Shown piece after piece: positions 34,106-42,095 of a DNA stretch of 64,000 bases; position 1 is the first letter of the stretch; every line of letters starts with the position of its first letter. The notes under the pieces are model-generated. The model was not told the DNA's origin. It saw only the letters and a list, made by a program, of their open reading frames with translations, and searched no databases. The stretch covers positions 558,001 to 622,000 of the forward strand of contig CANNBH010000001.1 of assembly GCA_947502815.1 (NCBI GenBank). The letters run 5' to 3'. Position numbers and translations under genes: made by a program. Source of the stretch: an uncultured Erythrobacter sp. (GTDB lineage Bacteria; Pseudomonadota; Alphaproteobacteria; Sphingomonadales; Sphingomonadaceae).

Positions 34106-34432
34106 ATGACCGAACGTATGAAGACTGATGCCCAGAACCTACGCAAACTAATCCGCGAAGCCGAGGCATTGGCGGATGAATCGATGATCGCTTTTGCAAG
34201 ACTTAAACAGGCGATGCTTTCCGCACGTCAGAACCCAGCTGCAGAAGTCGATGCGGGACAGCGTGCGCTGCTCCGCCTTAATCAAGCGGAAGGGCAAGCG
34301 TTGTCGATGTCGACCAACTTGCTTCGGGTCCATGCGGAATTGAACAAGATTGGCGTTGAGAAATTGGGGTCCGAACAAGAAACCCCGCTCACCGAAGCGT
34401 CGATCGAGCAGACTCCAGAATTGGTGCGCTGA
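34106..34432 (+). CDS. Small helical (coiled-coil-like) protein, unknown
   Basis: 108 residues from the ATG at 34106, which has GGAG at suitable spacing; a TTG at 34097 would touch that site. It is almost entirely charged amphipathic helix (about 5-85) with a Glu/Thr-rich tail. No signal or membrane segment. The family is not recognised. It is 32 bases after the HTH gene and 9 bases before the five-TM gene. Probably a soluble partner within the operon. Confidence 0.65.
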   Translation: MTERMKTDAQNLRKLIREAEALADESMIAFARLKQAMLSARQNPAAEVDAGQRALLRLNQAEGQALSMSTNLLRVHAELNKIGVEKLGSEQETPLTEASIEQTPELVR

Positions 34433-34441
34433 GCCAACTGT

Positions 34442-35002
34442 ATGATCGCCGAACTTCTCACTTGGGATTTCCGTATTGTCCTGCAAGCCTACCTTGCATG
34501 GACGATCGGAATTACCGCCATCCTTTTGGGTGGCGGTCCCGAGCGAGCAGTTGCATTCACATGGTTGTTGCTGTTCGAATTGATAACGAGCGCCCAAGAC
34601 CTCATCGATACCAATTTGCATTTTTTAACGGACGTGGACGTTTTCTTAGCGACCGTTGATGCCTTTGCGGCCGCTGCTTGGGTAACTATCGCTCTCTACG
34701 CCAATCGCAATTATACTTTGTGGATAGCAGCAATGCAGGTCGTCGCTGTGTCTGCACACCTAGCCAGTGGCATCGTAGAACCGATCTCGCCCAAGGGCTA
34801 TGCTGTTATGGTTGTCGCTCCAGGTTGGATACAGCTCTTGCTACTAGCCATCGGCCTTACCGCGCACATCTCGAGAATTCGAAAATTTGGCCCCTATCGT
34901 GATTGGCGAATTGCCATAAATTCGACTCATCCTTTCGCGGCAATGAAACAGGCCAGCTACCTGAGTCTTGCACAAGCTGCTTGGCGCGAACGTATCAAAT
35001 GA
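34442..35002 (+). CDS. Five-TM integral membrane protein, unknown
   Basis: 186 residues with membrane helices near 12-30, 35-55, 65-87, 91-111 and 119-143, then a basic cytoplasmic-looking tail of about 43 residues. Acidic residues occur in or near helices 2 and 3 (F-E-L-I-T-S-A-Q-D-L, D-V-D-V-F). The family is not recognised; a sensor or channel-like partner of the tethered HTH protein is a guess from context. The stop overlaps the next gene by 4 bp. Confidence 0.7.
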   Translation: MIAELLTWDFRIVLQAYLAWTIGITAILLGGGPERAVAFTWLLLFELITSAQDLIDTNLHFLTDVDVFLATVDAFAAAAWVTIALYANRNYTLWIAAMQVVAVSAHLASGIVEPISPKGYAVMVVAPGWIQLLLLAIGLTAHISRIRKFGPYRDWRIAINSTHPFAAMKQASYLSLAQAAWRERIK

Positions 35003-35418
35003 TAGCGATTCCGACTATTACCGATTCCAGGGCGTCAGGACCGTCAAGGCGTGGCCGTGCAATCGTAGCATATCTGCGCACAATGGTGCTTACTCCATTT
35101 GATCAAACGGAACACTTTCATGCGGTGTTTTTGGACGAAACGCAGAGTTTTGTCGGAGATGCTCCGCTCGGCCGCAGAGGCTTGGATAAGCTGTCGTTTC
35201 GAATGCGGGACTTGTTCAGCGAGGCGCTCTCAATGGACGCCAAGGGGCTTGTCGTGGCGCACAATCATCCTTCTGGTCGATGCCGCCCGAGTCAATTCGA
35301 TATTGAATCAACCCGCCGTCTAAAAACGACGGCCAAAGCGCTTGATATCGACCTTTTGGATCATCTGATTTTCACTCAAGACGCTGTCTATTCTATGCGA
35401 GCCGGGGGCAAACTATGA
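34999..35418 (+). CDS. Stand-alone RadC/JAMM (JAB) domain protein
   Basis: 139 residues from the ATG at 34999. It contains only the MPN/JAB core of RadC: A-H-N-H-P-S-G with H88 and H90 and D101 exactly 10 residues on, completing H-x-H-x10-D. The N-terminal helix-hairpin-helix of full RadC is missing. JAMM domains bind zinc and include isopeptidases and metalloproteases, but RadC-type members have no agreed activity. It overlaps both neighbours by 4 bp, so translation is coupled. Confidence 0.82.
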   Translation: MIAIPTITDSRASGPSRRGRAIVAYLRTMVLTPFDQTEHFHAVFLDETQSFVGDAPLGRRGLDKLSFRMRDLFSEALSMDAKGLVVAHNHPSGRCRPSQFDIESTRRLKTTAKALDIDLLDHLIFTQDAVYSMRAGGKL

Positions 35419-35804
35419 ACTCAATAGCTGCAACACACATGTTCCCAGATGACGACACGCTCATATCGCGATTTCGAGAAGCGGGCGATGTGACGCTGGA
35501 TCTGTTTCATCGCGACGGACGTGTGGACGATCGCTGGCTTGGGTTTCACCCGCGTGAATTTGAATTGCTGTGGCGGCTAGCGCAGCAACCGGGTCAACCG
35601 TTGACCCGGCGTCAGCTGCTTGCGGATGTGTGGCGTATTGATTTTGAGCCTGAGACCAACAGCGTTGCTGTTCATGTCGCAAGGGTGCGCAGCAAGCTGG
35701 CTCCGTTTGGCTTGTCATCTATCCTCGCCACGCATCCAGACGGCGGCTACTACCTTGATGCCCCACCCGAACCGGCAAATTTCGCCATTGATACCCAACC
35801 CTAA
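35415..35804 (+). CDS. Stand-alone OmpR/PhoB-type winged-helix protein
   Basis: 129 residues. The effector domain (about 40-118) matches Trans_reg_C: F-H-P-R-E-F-E-L-L-W-R-L, R-R-Q-L-L-A-D-V-W and the recognition segment N-S-V-A-V-H-V-A-R-V-R-S-K-L, ending in G-G-Y-Y-L. There is no receiver domain, so it is not a normal response regulator. Last gene of the five-gene operon, so the operon starts and ends with DNA-binding proteins. Confidence 0.82.
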   Translation: MNSIAATHMFPDDDTLISRFREAGDVTLDLFHRDGRVDDRWLGFHPREFELLWRLAQQPGQPLTRRQLLADVWRIDFEPETNSVAVHVARVRSKLAPFGLSSILATHPDGGYYLDAPPEPANFAIDTQP

Positions 35805-35906
35805 CAGTCAATAGCGCCTGTTCCGATTGGGCAATCGTTACTGGACACGAGCGGTTGCTTGCGCCAGTTTCGTATCGCAACCAATTAGGAATTTAAGGAA
35901 AGCCAA

Positions 35907-36725
35907 ATGGCCGCGAAGCAATTGATGCCGGGTAATGATCGTGTCTCGATCGAATTGGGGGACGACGGCGTCGCGCAAGTGCGCTTTACCCGCGGCGACA
36001 AAATGAATGCGCTCGATCCCGAGATGTTCGAGAGTATCATCGAAGCTGGCTTTGTTCTGGAAAAAACCGAAGGGCTGAGAGTGGTCGTGCTGTCGGGCGA
36101 GGGGCGCGCCTTTTGCGCAGGGTTGGATACGTCCAGTTTTGGCCGCACGCCAAGCTCTAATGAGCCTGATCTGACAGAGCGGACTTATGGCAATTCAAAC
36201 AAGTTCCAGCAGGTCGCGACGCAGTGGCGCAAATTGCCGGTTCCAGTAATCGCTGCGCTGCATGGCGTGTGCTTTGGTGGCGGACTTCAAATCGCCAGCG
36301 GCGCCGATATCCGCATTGCACACCCCGAAACGCGGATGGCGATTATGGAGCTGAAATGGGGTCTGGTGCCAGACATGGGCGGCTATGCGTTGTGGCGCGG
36401 TGTCGTCCGCGATGATGTGCTGCGCGAACTCGTTTACACCAATCGCGAGTTTTCTGGCGAAGAAGCACAATCGCTTGGCCTCGCAACCTACCTTGATGCC
36501 GATCCGCTTGCCAGAGCAACCGCGATCGCGTCCGACATCGCCAACCGCAATCCGCACGCCATCCGCGCAGCAAAACGTCTTTCGGCGGGTATGATGGACC
36601 GTGATACGGATGCTATCTTGCTGGAGGAAAGCGTTGAACAGCACGCAATCATGCGCACCAAAAACCAGATGGAAGCGGTGATGGCTGGCATGCAAAAGCG
36701 TGCGCCAAAATTTGAAGATGTCTAA
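35907..36725 (+). CDS. Crotonase / enoyl-CoA hydratase family protein
   Basis: 272 residues (AAGGAAA ribosome site). Crotonase fold with the first oxyanion-hole segment G-E-G-R-A-F-C-A-G-L-D and the second H-G-V-C-F-G-G-G-L-Q. The acidic position after the second loop reads E-L-K-W-G-L-V-P-D-M-G-G, where Asp is typical of isomerase or other crotonase subtypes and not the two-Glu hydratases. The reaction is not settled: enoyl-CoA hydratase or isomerase. Single gene, convergent with the thioesterase gene. Confidence 0.82.
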   Translation: MAAKQLMPGNDRVSIELGDDGVAQVRFTRGDKMNALDPEMFESIIEAGFVLEKTEGLRVVVLSGEGRAFCAGLDTSSFGRTPSSNEPDLTERTYGNSNKFQQVATQWRKLPVPVIAALHGVCFGGGLQIASGADIRIAHPETRMAIMELKWGLVPDMGGYALWRGVVRDDVLRELVYTNREFSGEEAQSLGLATYLDADPLARATAIASDIANRNPHAIRAAKRLSAGMMDRDTDAILLEESVEQHAIMRTKNQMEAVMAGMQKRAPKFEDV

Positions 36726-36733
36726 TTCTGCTT

Positions 36734-36748
36734 AGGCGGAAAACGCCT
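36734..36748. terminator. Small hairpin between convergent genes
   Basis: 5-bp stem AGGCG/CGCCT with a 5-base loop in the 38-base gap between the crotonase and thioesterase stops. Weak; may serve both directions. Confidence 0.35.
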
Positions 36749-36763
36749 GATTTGCTCAGCGTA

Positions 36764-37543
36764 TTATCCAAAGACCGCGACACATTGAAGGCCGTCAATG
36801 ACTTGGCGGCCTTCGCTGTCCCACATGCGCAATCGTTCTGATGAATAGCCTGCATCGGCGTGTTGGCTGGCATTTTCGGCCAGATACCATCCGTCTTGCG
36901 AACGGGTTTCTGGATCGAGCACGTTAAAGGACCAATTGATTGAACTGATCGGCCCGGTCCGTTGCATGATCCGCATGGCGCCGGGAGGCATCACATCCCC
37001 CATCAGAACCAGCTTGCTCACGGGATCTAGATCATGATCTTCGGTCAAACGCGCCCAGCGACGGATGGTCGCCCCATGATCGGCGTCCCTTGATTGGCCA
37101 AATCGAATTTCGAAATTGTTTTGAATAAAGCTCGGCCCTTGGCCAACCATCGTACTTGCGTTGTCTTCGGGTGGCCCGGGCCATGTTTCTGGGGCGTCAG
37201 CAGGCCGAAAAGCGTTGGTGTCCCGTTCGGCGGCGAAAAGCCAAAAGGCGGTGAGGGCCAGCTTCCCTCCGCTATGAATTTCGCTGCGGACCTGGGTGAC
37301 GTTGCGCCCCTGCCGGATGATTTCAGCGGAAAGTTCAATATCTTCGCCAAGAGGTGCAACAAATCCAACCTGGGCGGCGCGCAGCGGGGGCAGATCTGTA
37401 AAGGCGCGCTTTGCCATGGTGAATGCGATCAAAGCGCTCGCTCCGCCATACATTGTTCGCCCCTGCATCCAATCGCTGGCTTGGTCGAGACGGGCGGATC
37501 CGGGTTTGCCGGTGATGGGCTCAAGAAGGCTGGCGATAGTCAT
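36764..37543 (-). CDS. Acyl-CoA thioesterase family protein (double hot-dog)
   Basis: 259 residues from the ATG at 37543. Two hot-dog repeats as in TesB-like thioesterases: the first has M-Y-G-G-A-S-A-L-I-A-F-T-M-A-K-R-A and strands ending in F-V-A-P-L-G-E-D-I, the second starts near 165 with R-R-W-A-R-L and ends with S-S-E-R-L-R-M-W-D-S-E-G-R. It should hydrolyse acyl-CoA to free acid and CoA. Chain-length preference is unknown. Lies between the crotonase gene and the tRNAs. Confidence 0.78.
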   Translation of the reverse strand: MTIASLLEPITGKPGSARLDQASDWMQGRTMYGGASALIAFTMAKRAFTDLPPLRAAQVGFVAPLGEDIELSAEIIRQGRNVTQVRSEIHSGGKLALTAFWLFAAERDTNAFRPADAPETWPGPPEDNASTMVGQGPSFIQNNFEIRFGQSRDADHGATIRRWARLTEDHDLDPVSKLVLMGDVMPPGAMRIMQRTGPISSINWSFNVLDPETRSQDGWYLAENASQHADAGYSSERLRMWDSEGRQVIDGLQCVAVFG

Positions 37544-37709
37544 GACCGATCCTGTGCCCAAACCTTGGGCCGGGGTCCAGACTTAGATCGTGATCTGACT
37601 GCAAAGGCACCGTTCGATGCCAAGCGCCGATCAATAGTTGAGAAAGCCGCATTGCCTTTGTCTTCGCGAATCGCTAGTGCGCCGCTTCCGCCTTGTAGTG
37701 AGGCGGCTC

Positions 37710-37783
37710 GGCCCGATGGCGGAGTGGTTACGCAGCGGATTGCAAATCCGTGAAGGCCGGTTCGATTCCGGCTCGGGCCTCCA
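37710..37783 (+). tRNA. tRNA-Cys (GCA)
   Basis: Acceptor stem GGCCCGA/TCGGGCC, D-arm GCGGAGTGGTTACGC, anticodon stem GCGGA/TCCGT around the loop TTGCAAA (anticodon GCA), T-arm GGCCGGTTCGATTCCGGC, discriminator T and an encoded CCA at 37781-37783. All arms fold. Confidence 0.97.
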
Positions 37784-37832
37784 CTTTCTAATCTGCGCGT
37801 GGTGGGTTTTCAAAATCCACCACCGCGCGATT

Positions 37833-37908
37833 GCCGCTTTAGCTCAGTTGGTAGAGCACATCATTCGTAATGATGGGGTCAGAGGTTCGAATCCTCTAAG
37901 CGGCACCA
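37833..37908 (+). tRNA. tRNA-Thr (CGT)
   Basis: Acceptor stem GCCGCTT/AAGCGGC, D-arm GCTCAGTTGGTAGAGC, anticodon loop TTCGTAA (anticodon CGT), T-arm AGAGGTTCGAATCCTCT, discriminator A and encoded CCA. It lies 49 bases after tRNA-Cys; the spacer can fold into an imperfect hairpin (GTGGTGG against CCACCAC). Confidence 0.97.
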
Positions 37909-37950
37909 GTTTCAACCATTTAGACGTTTGCCTCTGTTGAGCGGGGCAGC

Positions 37951-39042
37951 TTAGGTTACGCTCTGGCTGAAGGGCACATAATCATGGTCAAAGCCAAAGT
38001 AGCGCGGACCGACGACCGTTAAGGCCTCGGGCGTTTGATAGACACCAGGTGCGCCAATCGCGAACACGGCGATGCGCTGTCCATAGCGTAACCGTTCTGC
38101 GTTGATCGGGATTGATGTTTCAGCATCAACGATGACGATCAAATCGGGCACGCTGGCCACGATCTCTTCGCCGATTTGGGCAAGGAGATATTCGTTCTTG
38201 ATGGTGATCGTCATGGGTTCGCCGCCGCCGTCTTGCGGCTCGACTATCGCCTCTCCAACATCATATCCCCCGACCACGCGCGATGATTTGGTGCTGACTT
38301 TGCCCGCGAACACCATCCGGCATGGACCATAGATTGTGCCTTCGAACAGGTCAGCCAGCGGGGCAGCGATGGCCTGCGCTGGCCCGCGGTTTTGTTCTAA
38401 GAGATGGCCCAATTGGAGCGCGAAAGACAAGGTGCCCGGAATGATCGCCGATTTGCACTTTGCGCCCGTCATGGGGTGTTCGACCGTGGTGATCATGCCG
38501 CCAGATTCGACCGCACAGGCGCGAATGATGCCTTCATATTCAAGTGGGTCAGGGCAGTCGAAATGGCGCACATTGCCCCGATAATCATACGAGACAGAGG
38601 GCGTTGGCGCGATGCCGGCCATGGCATAGGTCATCATCTGAGCCTCTGGCAAAGCGCGGCCCATTCCGTCGCCGTCGATCATGGGAATGTTTCGACTTGC
38701 CGCGGCCAGCAGCGGGATAAGCGAATTGCCTCCTCCGATTTCAAATGCGGCCAAAGCGTCGACTTTTCGGCCCAAATGTTCTTCGAATGCGCAAAGAGCG
38801 CCGGCTGCTTCGTCAATAGAGGGGAGCAATTCAAGGCTGACCGTGGGCGCGCCGACTGATCCAATGGCGCAAACAAAGGCGTCATCGGCAAGGTCATCCG
38901 CAGCAATAATCGTAGCGGGGCCGAATTCTTCGAGCGCGCGCGCAGTGATAAGCTTTGGGATGTAAGGATCACCCCCGCCGCCGGTTGCCAAGAAAACAGA
39001 GCCGAGCGCAAGCGCGTCGAGATCATCTGCGCCGATCTTCAT
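37951..39042 (-). CDS. DUF917 family protein (S-methylthiohydantoin desulfurase-like)
   Basis: 363 residues, full-length DUF917. The start I-G-A-D-D-L-D-A-L-A-L-G-S-V-F-L-A-T-G-G-G-G-D-P is characteristic. The family includes S-methylthiohydantoin desulfurase and an enzyme that desulfurises a thiohydantoin intermediate of ergothioneine breakdown; many members pair with hydantoinase genes. Here it overlaps a hydantoinase/oxoprolinase gene by 4 bp. Desulfuration or hydrolysis of a cyclic amide is inferred; the substrate is unknown. Confidence 0.83.
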   Translation of the reverse strand: MKIGADDLDALALGSVFLATGGGGDPYIPKLITARALEEFGPATIIAADDLADDAFVCAIGSVGAPTVSLELLPSIDEAAGALCAFEEHLGRKVDALAAFEIGGGNSLIPLLAAASRNIPMIDGDGMGRALPEAQMMTYAMAGIAPTPSVSYDYRGNVRHFDCPDPLEYEGIIRACAVESGGMITTVEHPMTGAKCKSAIIPGTLSFALQLGHLLEQNRGPAQAIAAPLADLFEGTIYGPCRMVFAGKVSTKSSRVVGGYDVGEAIVEPQDGGGEPMTITIKNEYLLAQIGEEIVASVPDLIVIVDAETSIPINAERLRYGQRIAVFAIGAPGVYQTPEALTVVGPRYFGFDHDYVPFSQSVT

Positions 39043-40598
39043 TTGGCTGCCCCTTCTTTAGAAGCAAGGGCGCCGACAACTTTCACGCGCAAACGCATTG
39101 CGCCTTCATCCATATAAGGGACAGGTGTTTCTGATACATCGGTGACCTTCAAAGACGCTGGATCGCCGCCAGCGGCCACAGCGGCCTGTTCGGCCAGCGC
39201 GGTGACCTTTGCCAAAGCCTCTTCGCGCGGTGTTTGGTGATAGGACAGCATTTGTTCGGCCTCTCCGCCGATTTGCGCAATGGCCGCGCCGATTGCATTG
39301 GCGGTTCCTGAATTCTCGGGGATGATCACTTCGGTTGCGGCATCCAACGTGTTTTGCACCAAACCCGCTCCGCCGCCGACGAGGATGACAGGCAATTTGC
39401 GGCCACCAGGGCGCATGGAATCGATCGCGCGGTTCAGCATGGAATGCATCGTCTCTTGCGCCTGTTTGACCACTTCGCGGGGCAAATCACCAACCCGCGT
39501 AGGGTCGCCCAGTTTAAGGGCGCCCGATGCGGCGGCAATATCCGTCAGCGTCAGCTGCGTCCCGCCAAAGATCAGCCCTTCGCTGGTGAGCCGGTGGCCG
39601 ACCGAATGCGGGCCAATCTGACTGCCATCCGGGCTGATCACGCTGCCGCCGCCCACGCCGATGGCCAAGATGTCGGGCATGCGAAAATTGGTCCGCACGC
39701 CGCCAATATCGACGATGTTGTAAGATTCTCTGGGAAAGCCGGATTGCAGCACGCCAATATCCGATGTTGTCCCGCCAATATCGACGACAATCGCATCCTC
39801 AAGCCCGGTTAGCTTCCACGCCCCGCGCAAAGAATTGGTGGGCCCAGAGGCAAAGGTCAGCGCGGGGAATTGGCGCACAAACCCCGCGTCCATCAAGGTG
39901 CCGTCATTCTGGCTTATATAGAGCGGGCAGGTCAGGCCGCGCTGAACCAGTGCATCTTCAAACGACGCGACAACGCGCCCGGCAAAGGGCAGCAAAGACG
40001 CATTGAGAATGGCGGCGTTCTCTCGTTCCAAAAGGCCCAAGCCGCCAATTGTGTGGGAACATGAAATGCTTGCATCGGGGATTGCTGCTCTGACTTTTTC
40101 TGCGACAAATTCCTCTGGCCCGGCGTTGAGCGGAGAAAAAGCCGACGCGATGGCGATGTTGCGCAGGGGCGACTGCGCAATCTGTGCAACCGCTTCATCA
40201 ATTGCGCCTTCGTCAAGAGGGGCCAGCAGCTCTCCATCATAAAGATAACCGCCCGCGACCATGAACGACATACCGCCAATCGCCTGCGCAATATCGCCGG
40301 GCCAATCGGTGAATGGGGGCAATCCTTTGCCAGAAGGGAGCCCAATCCGGATCGCGGCAACCGGGGCAAGTTCGCGCCGTTCAATAACGGCGTTGGTGAA
40401 TTGCGTCGTGCCGATCATCACGCACTCAACCGCATCTGCCGTGACTCCGCCATCTGCGAGAACCGCGTCAAATGCATCCGTGATCCCGGTAACGACATTG
40501 GCGCTGGTGGCGGCTTTGGTGGACGCCAGCAATCTATCGCCATCAAGCAGCGCCGCATCGGTGTGCGTTCCGCCTACATCAATTCCAATTCTCAGCAT
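39039..40598 (-). CDS. Hydantoinase/oxoprolinase family protein (HyuA-like)
   Basis: 519 residues. Actin-like ATPase start G-I-D-V-G-G-T-H-T-D-A-A-L, then I-G-T-T-Q-F-T-N-A-V, V-V-D-I-G-G-T-T-S-D-I-G and G-V-G-G-G-S-V, all typical of the ATP-dependent hydantoinase A/oxoprolinase group. It is shorter than HyuA of about 700 residues; this short form usually pairs with DUF917 proteins. Transcribed leftward after the permease gene, start codon adjacent to the permease stop. Confidence 0.87.
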   Translation of the reverse strand: MLRIGIDVGGTHTDAALLDGDRLLASTKAATSANVVTGITDAFDAVLADGGVTADAVECVMIGTTQFTNAVIERRELAPVAAIRIGLPSGKGLPPFTDWPGDIAQAIGGMSFMVAGGYLYDGELLAPLDEGAIDEAVAQIAQSPLRNIAIASAFSPLNAGPEEFVAEKVRAAIPDASISCSHTIGGLGLLERENAAILNASLLPFAGRVVASFEDALVQRGLTCPLYISQNDGTLMDAGFVRQFPALTFASGPTNSLRGAWKLTGLEDAIVVDIGGTTSDIGVLQSGFPRESYNIVDIGGVRTNFRMPDILAIGVGGGSVISPDGSQIGPHSVGHRLTSEGLIFGGTQLTLTDIAAASGALKLGDPTRVGDLPREVVKQAQETMHSMLNRAIDSMRPGGRKLPVILVGGGAGLVQNTLDAATEVIIPENSGTANAIGAAIAQIGGEAEQMLSYHQTPREEALAKVTALAEQAAVAAGGDPASLKVTDVSETPVPYMDEGAMRLRVKVVGALASKEGAAK

Positions 40599-41906
40599 TT
40601 ATTCGCCTGTCGGTTCAGTTTGCATTGACCGGCCGCGCAGGGCCGCTGCCAAGGCCAAATAGACCGCCCCGGTTAGCACCATGGACTCTAGCGCGGCAAA
40701 CCCGCTGGGTGACATGATCCACCCCTGAATCTCGCCAATCGCAAATCCTGCGCCGATCAGCCACGCGATAAAGGCCTTTGTGTTGATCGCAGGGCCGGTG
40801 CTCAGATTGCTGAGCGTATAGTGTTCGGGTCTGACCGCCAGATAGTCTGCAACCAGCACCCCAGCCACCGGCACAAAGATTGCGGAGAGGTAGATCAGGA
40901 AGGTGACGAAACTGTCCAGAATGTTCAGCAAGGCAAAGATCACGCCGAGCGCGCCAAGCCCCACCGTCAACATCGTGCGATTGAGTGAGGGGAAGGTCGC
41001 CTTTACGCTGAGCACTGTGCTGTAAAGGTTAAGCGAATTCAGCGCCCAACTGCTGGCAATCACAATAATGACCGCGCCCAGCCCAAGGCCAAGGTCGATC
41101 AGAATATCGAGAAACTCGGCTGTTGGTGCGAGCGAACCGGCGAGCCCGGCCGCACCCATGACAATGATTTGAATGGGGACATAGGCGATAAAGGCGGTGC
41201 CTACGGCCGCCTTGGTCGATTTGGCAAAGCGGGTGATGTCCGGCAGGATGATTGCCCCGACGATGATCGCGCCGACAATGGCAGAAACGCCGCTGCCGAT
41301 GGTCAATGCTTGGTCCGCTGCCACAGACGGCGGTGAACCGGCCATTATCGTCCCAAAGCTTTTCTCACCCAATGCGCTGGTGATCAGCCAAAGGGTCACA
41401 AAGCCGAGCACCGGCACCATTAAGGTGGAAAGCCAATTGATCGCCCGAAATCCGACCAGTGTCGTGAGCGTCATGCACAATCCAGCAAGACCGGCCATTG
41501 CGATTTCAGGCAATTGAACATCGAAAAGGGCCAAGGCCAATCGTTCCATCGCCTGAGTAAACAGGTTTATGTTGAGGCCAAACCAACCAAGCAGGGAAAT
41601 CGCAAAGGCAATGTTCACAAGGCCTGCGCCCGCATCGCCAAATGCCAGCCTGATGAGAAGATAGGAGCTCATCCGTGTGCGCGCGCCGATCATTCCGATC
41701 ACACCGCCAATCGCAAAAATGATCAGCGAGCCAAGGACCAACGCGCCCAGAGCCTCCCACGGCGCCAATGCGATCGAGACTTCCAGTCCCGTTAGAAAGG
41801 TCGGGAGCGAAAACCCGACCATCGCCGCGACCGCCGCGATGCGCGGCCAAGGCACCAGGCTTTCTGACCCGATTGTAACTTCTTCAAATTCATTCGAGTC
41901 AAACAT
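40599..41906 (-). CDS. NCS1 family permease (cytosine permease-like)
   Basis: 435 residues with about twelve membrane segments. The start W-P-R-I-A-A-V-A-A-M-V-G-F-S-L-P-T-F-L-T-G and G-M-I-G-A-R-T-R-M-S-S-Y fit the CodB-type branch of NCS1 nucleobase/hydantoin transporters. In operon context it should import the substrate of the following hydantoinase and DUF917 enzymes, probably a hydantoin-like ring compound. First gene of a three-gene leftward cassette. Confidence 0.83.
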   Translation of the reverse strand: MFDSNEFEEVTIGSESLVPWPRIAAVAAMVGFSLPTFLTGLEVSIALAPWEALGALVLGSLIIFAIGGVIGMIGARTRMSSYLLIRLAFGDAGAGLVNIAFAISLLGWFGLNINLFTQAMERLALALFDVQLPEIAMAGLAGLCMTLTTLVGFRAINWLSTLMVPVLGFVTLWLITSALGEKSFGTIMAGSPPSVAADQALTIGSGVSAIVGAIIVGAIILPDITRFAKSTKAAVGTAFIAYVPIQIIVMGAAGLAGSLAPTAEFLDILIDLGLGLGAVIIVIASSWALNSLNLYSTVLSVKATFPSLNRTMLTVGLGALGVIFALLNILDSFVTFLIYLSAIFVPVAGVLVADYLAVRPEHYTLSNLSTGPAINTKAFIAWLIGAGFAIGEIQGWIMSPSGFAALESMVLTGAVYLALAAALRGRSMQTEPTGE

Positions 41907-42095
41907 TTGGCAGCTCTTTTGGAAGGGTGCTTTTCCTTTTGGCTATAGAAATTCCGCCCACATGCAATGCTGGCAGGAAACTTAGGGCAGCGAAAACATT
42001 GCGCTAGAATTGGGGTTCTTGCGCTGCGTCGTTGCACTAAACCCGTGATTGTCTACGCTGCACGTCTTATCCGTTGGCCTTTCGATGAGGTTTTC

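Noticed and set aside
37784..37832. Hairpin between the two tRNA genes as a terminator
   Set aside because: Imperfect, no T-run, and tRNAs this close are usually processed from one transcript; more likely part of a processing spacer.
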